NCBI GenBank assembly: GCA_027041035.1
Contig: JALULB010000128.1
Coordinates: 5,755 to 11,975 of the forward strand
DNA length: 6,221 bases
From: Sedimenticola sp.
GTDB lineage: Bacteria; Pseudomonadota; Gammaproteobacteria; Chromatiales; Chromatiaceae
Reading direction: 5' to 3'
Part shown: positions 4,961 to 6,221 of the stretch, one piece after another
How positions within the stretch are numbered: position 1 is the stretch's first letter
Layout of the letters: every line of letters begins with the position of its first letter
The notes under the pieces: model-generated
Seen by the model: the letters and a program-made list of their open reading frames with translations, nothing else
What the model was told of the DNA's origin: nothing
Databases searched by the model: none
Position numbers and translations under genes: made by a program

Positions 4961-6221
4961 ATCGATACAGCGCATAGCTTTCACGTTCGTCGCCCGGACG
5001 ATGGCCGCGCCAGATCAGCGTGCCGAAGTCCGCATGTTTACGCCCGGCGAGATCGTGTTCCTGCACCAGGATCAGGTCGCAATGCTTGTCGATCTCCGTC
5101 GGCGCGCACGACGCAGTCTGGATACCGAGATAGTATTCGAACAGCGCGCGTTGCGGTTCTCCGAGCAGCACTCCGGAGATACAGCCGTGTTCCGCCGGCA
5201 ACGCCCGGGCAAGGCCGAGGCACATCGTGTCGTAACTCTTTTCCGCGTCGATCACCGGTAACAACAGGGTCATCACCAGTAGCCAACTCGTGGCCAGCCC
5301 GGCCGCCAGGCGCAATGCCAGCGCGAAGTGCGCCGTCAATGGCGCTTTCAACGCAATCCACAGCCACAGGCCGGTCGCCATGATGGCCGGCAGCAACAGC
5401 GGCCACGAGACGCGCAATGCTTCCAGCGGATGTTTCTCCGCCAGGGTGGCGTAGGCCACATCGGGAACGCCGCCGACACCGACCAGCCAAACCACCCAGA
5501 GCAGCACCACTAACACACCGAACAAGCCGTTTACCGACAGGGCGATCCGTCGCACCGCCGTTGCCGACAGCGCCCGCAGGCCGGGCACGGCCAATACCGC
5601 CAGTGGAATGTACATCGGCAGGGCATAGAGCGCGCGCGCATCGGCCGCCAGCGACAAGACGCCGAGCATGACGACAAACTGACTCAAAGGCAGGAAGGTC
5701 GCCGGGTTGGCAAGCGCGTTGCGCCACCCGCCGCGCCAAAGCGCGAAAAGCGCCAGCGGCAGTATCGGCAGGCCGGCCCACGGCAGGGTTCGAAAATAGA
5801 AACCCGGCGTGGCCGGCGGCCCAAGATGCACCGAGCCGACAAAGCGACCGATGTTGTTCACCCATAGCCACTGATAGAGCAACTCGGGGGAACGCTGATA
5901 GAGTGCGATTGGCCAGATCAGCAGCCATGGCAGGGCCGCCAGCAATCCAACCAGCATCGCAAGCGCATACTCCCGCGTCCGCCATGCCGGCTGCGCCAGC
6001 AGAAGCAATGCCCCCAGGCCGATCAACCCCGGACCGAGCACACCCTTACTGAGAAACGCGATGCCTGCGCCGGTCCCCAGCGCGAGACCGCCGGCAAGCC
6101 AATGCCGTCGCGCGAGCGCCATGCCAAAAAAGGCCATGGCGATGCCGGACAGCATCGCGATATCGGTCAGAAGCTGGTGGGCGCGCACGACCAGCCCCAG
6201 GGTTGCCGTCAGCAGCAGCAC
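4932..6221 (-). CDS. GT39/ArnT-like membrane glycosyltransferase, C-terminal part (5' end outside window)
   Basis: The minus-strand frame is open to the window edge and ends at TGA 4934-4932, giving 429 visible codons; the true start lies outside. The product is an integral inner-membrane protein of the ArnT/PMT type (GT-C fold), which moves a sugar from a polyprenyl-phosphate carrier to lipid A, protein or another acceptor. From the window edge, hydrophobic segments lie at about 21-37, 42-59, 61-77, 86-105, 146-163, 178-193, 199-214, 228-250, 272-291 and 301-323, followed by a soluble, probably periplasmic tail of about 105 residues. That tail contains four cysteines (334, 347, 372, 381) that could form disulfides. 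Family-like stretches are RAHQLLTDIAML at 13-24 and a YFRTLPWAGLPILPL segment at 142-156. The acidic catalytic residues of the first periplasmic loop are not in view, so donor and acceptor are unknown. It converges on the HerA-like gene with a 29-bp overlap. Confidence 0.82.
   Translation of the reverse strand: MLLLTATLGLVVRAHQLLTDIAMLSGIAMAFFGMALARRHWLAGGLALGTGAGIAFLSKGVLGPGLIGLGALLLLAQPAWRTREYALAMLVGLLAALPWLLIWPIALYQRSPELLYQWLWVNNIGRFVGSVHLGPPATPGFYFRTLPWAGLPILPLALFALWRGGWRNALANPATFLPLSQFVVMLGVLSLAADARALYALPMYIPLAVLAVPGLRALSATAVRRIALSVNGLFGVLVVLLWVVWLVGVGGVPDVAYATLAEKHPLEALRVSWPLLLPAIMATGLWLWIALKAPLTAHFALALRLAAGLATSWLLVMTLLLPVIDAEKSYDTMCLGLARALPAEHGCISGVLLGEPQRALFEYYLGIQTASCAPTEIDKHCDLILVQEHDLAGRKHADFGTLIWRGHRPGDERESYALYRFSAVGSAND
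4937..4953. repeat. Small inverted repeat inside the convergent 3' overlap
   Basis: CGTTGG (4937-4942) and CCAACG (4948-4953) form a 6-bp stem with a 5-nt loop, within the shared coding ends of the HerA-like and glycosyltransferase genes. It is symmetric for both strands and has no T-tract on either side, so terminator function is doubtful. Confidence 0.35.
4954..4973 (+). terminator. Possible weak terminator at the end of the HerA-like gene
   Basis: GCGCTG (4954-4959) and CAGCGC (4968-4973) can form a 6-bp GC-rich stem around an 8-nt loop; the TGA stop of the HerA-like gene (4958-4960) lies partly inside it. Only a broken T stretch (ATAGCTTTC) follows, so it would be weak at best. It also lies within the glycosyltransferase coding region on the other strand. 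Confidence 0.25.

Noticed and set aside
5038..5985. A 315-codon minus-strand frame overlapping the glycosyltransferase gene.
   Set aside because: It runs in another frame on the same strand, is Arg/Ala/Gly-rich, and lacks the membrane segments that the main frame shows.

Overview
The window looks like chromosomal DNA of a GC-rich gammaproteobacterium. I infer this from codon use, from the nagZ-hpt gene pair and from the kinds of protein encoded; I cannot name a genus. Six protein genes are visible, and two of them run off the window edges.

Layout. (1) 1-828, minus: the N-terminal 276 codons of a GH13 (alpha-amylase family) glycoside hydrolase, whose end lies outside the window. (2) 829-1088: a 260-nt gap largely filled by a long imperfect inverted repeat (866-1035). 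As plus-strand RNA it would fold into a hairpin of about 61 base pairs. (3) 1089-1655 and 1655-2701, minus: hypoxanthine-guanine phosphoribosyltransferase (hpt) and beta-N-acetylhexosaminidase (nagZ), coupled by a TGATG stop/start overlap. (4) 2702-2821: a divergent intergenic region. (5) 2822-3211, plus: a small exported FliL-family protein. (6) 3212-3310: an AT-rich leader with a perfect 11-bp-arm palindrome placed like an operator. (7) 3311-4960, plus: a HerA/DUF87-type hexameric ATPase with a HAS-barrel N-terminus and no recognisable nuclease or effector partner in view. (8) 4932 to the window end, minus: a multi-spanning GT39/ArnT-like glycosyltransferase. It overlaps the 3' end of the HerA gene tail-to-tail by 29 bp and lacks its N-terminus here.

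How the genes relate. nagZ and hpt form an ordinary cell-wall-recycling and purine-salvage pair. The GH13 gene follows on the same strand but is separated by the hairpin element and has its own strong Shine-Dalgarno site, so it may be regulated separately. The FliL-like gene and the HerA-like gene share a strand but the HerA gene seems to have its own promoter and operator. No tRNA, rRNA, CRISPR array, transposase or integrase is visible. The points most worth a second look are the 170-nt hairpin element, the palindromic operator in front of the stand-alone HerA-like gene, and the convergent overlap at that gene's 3' end.
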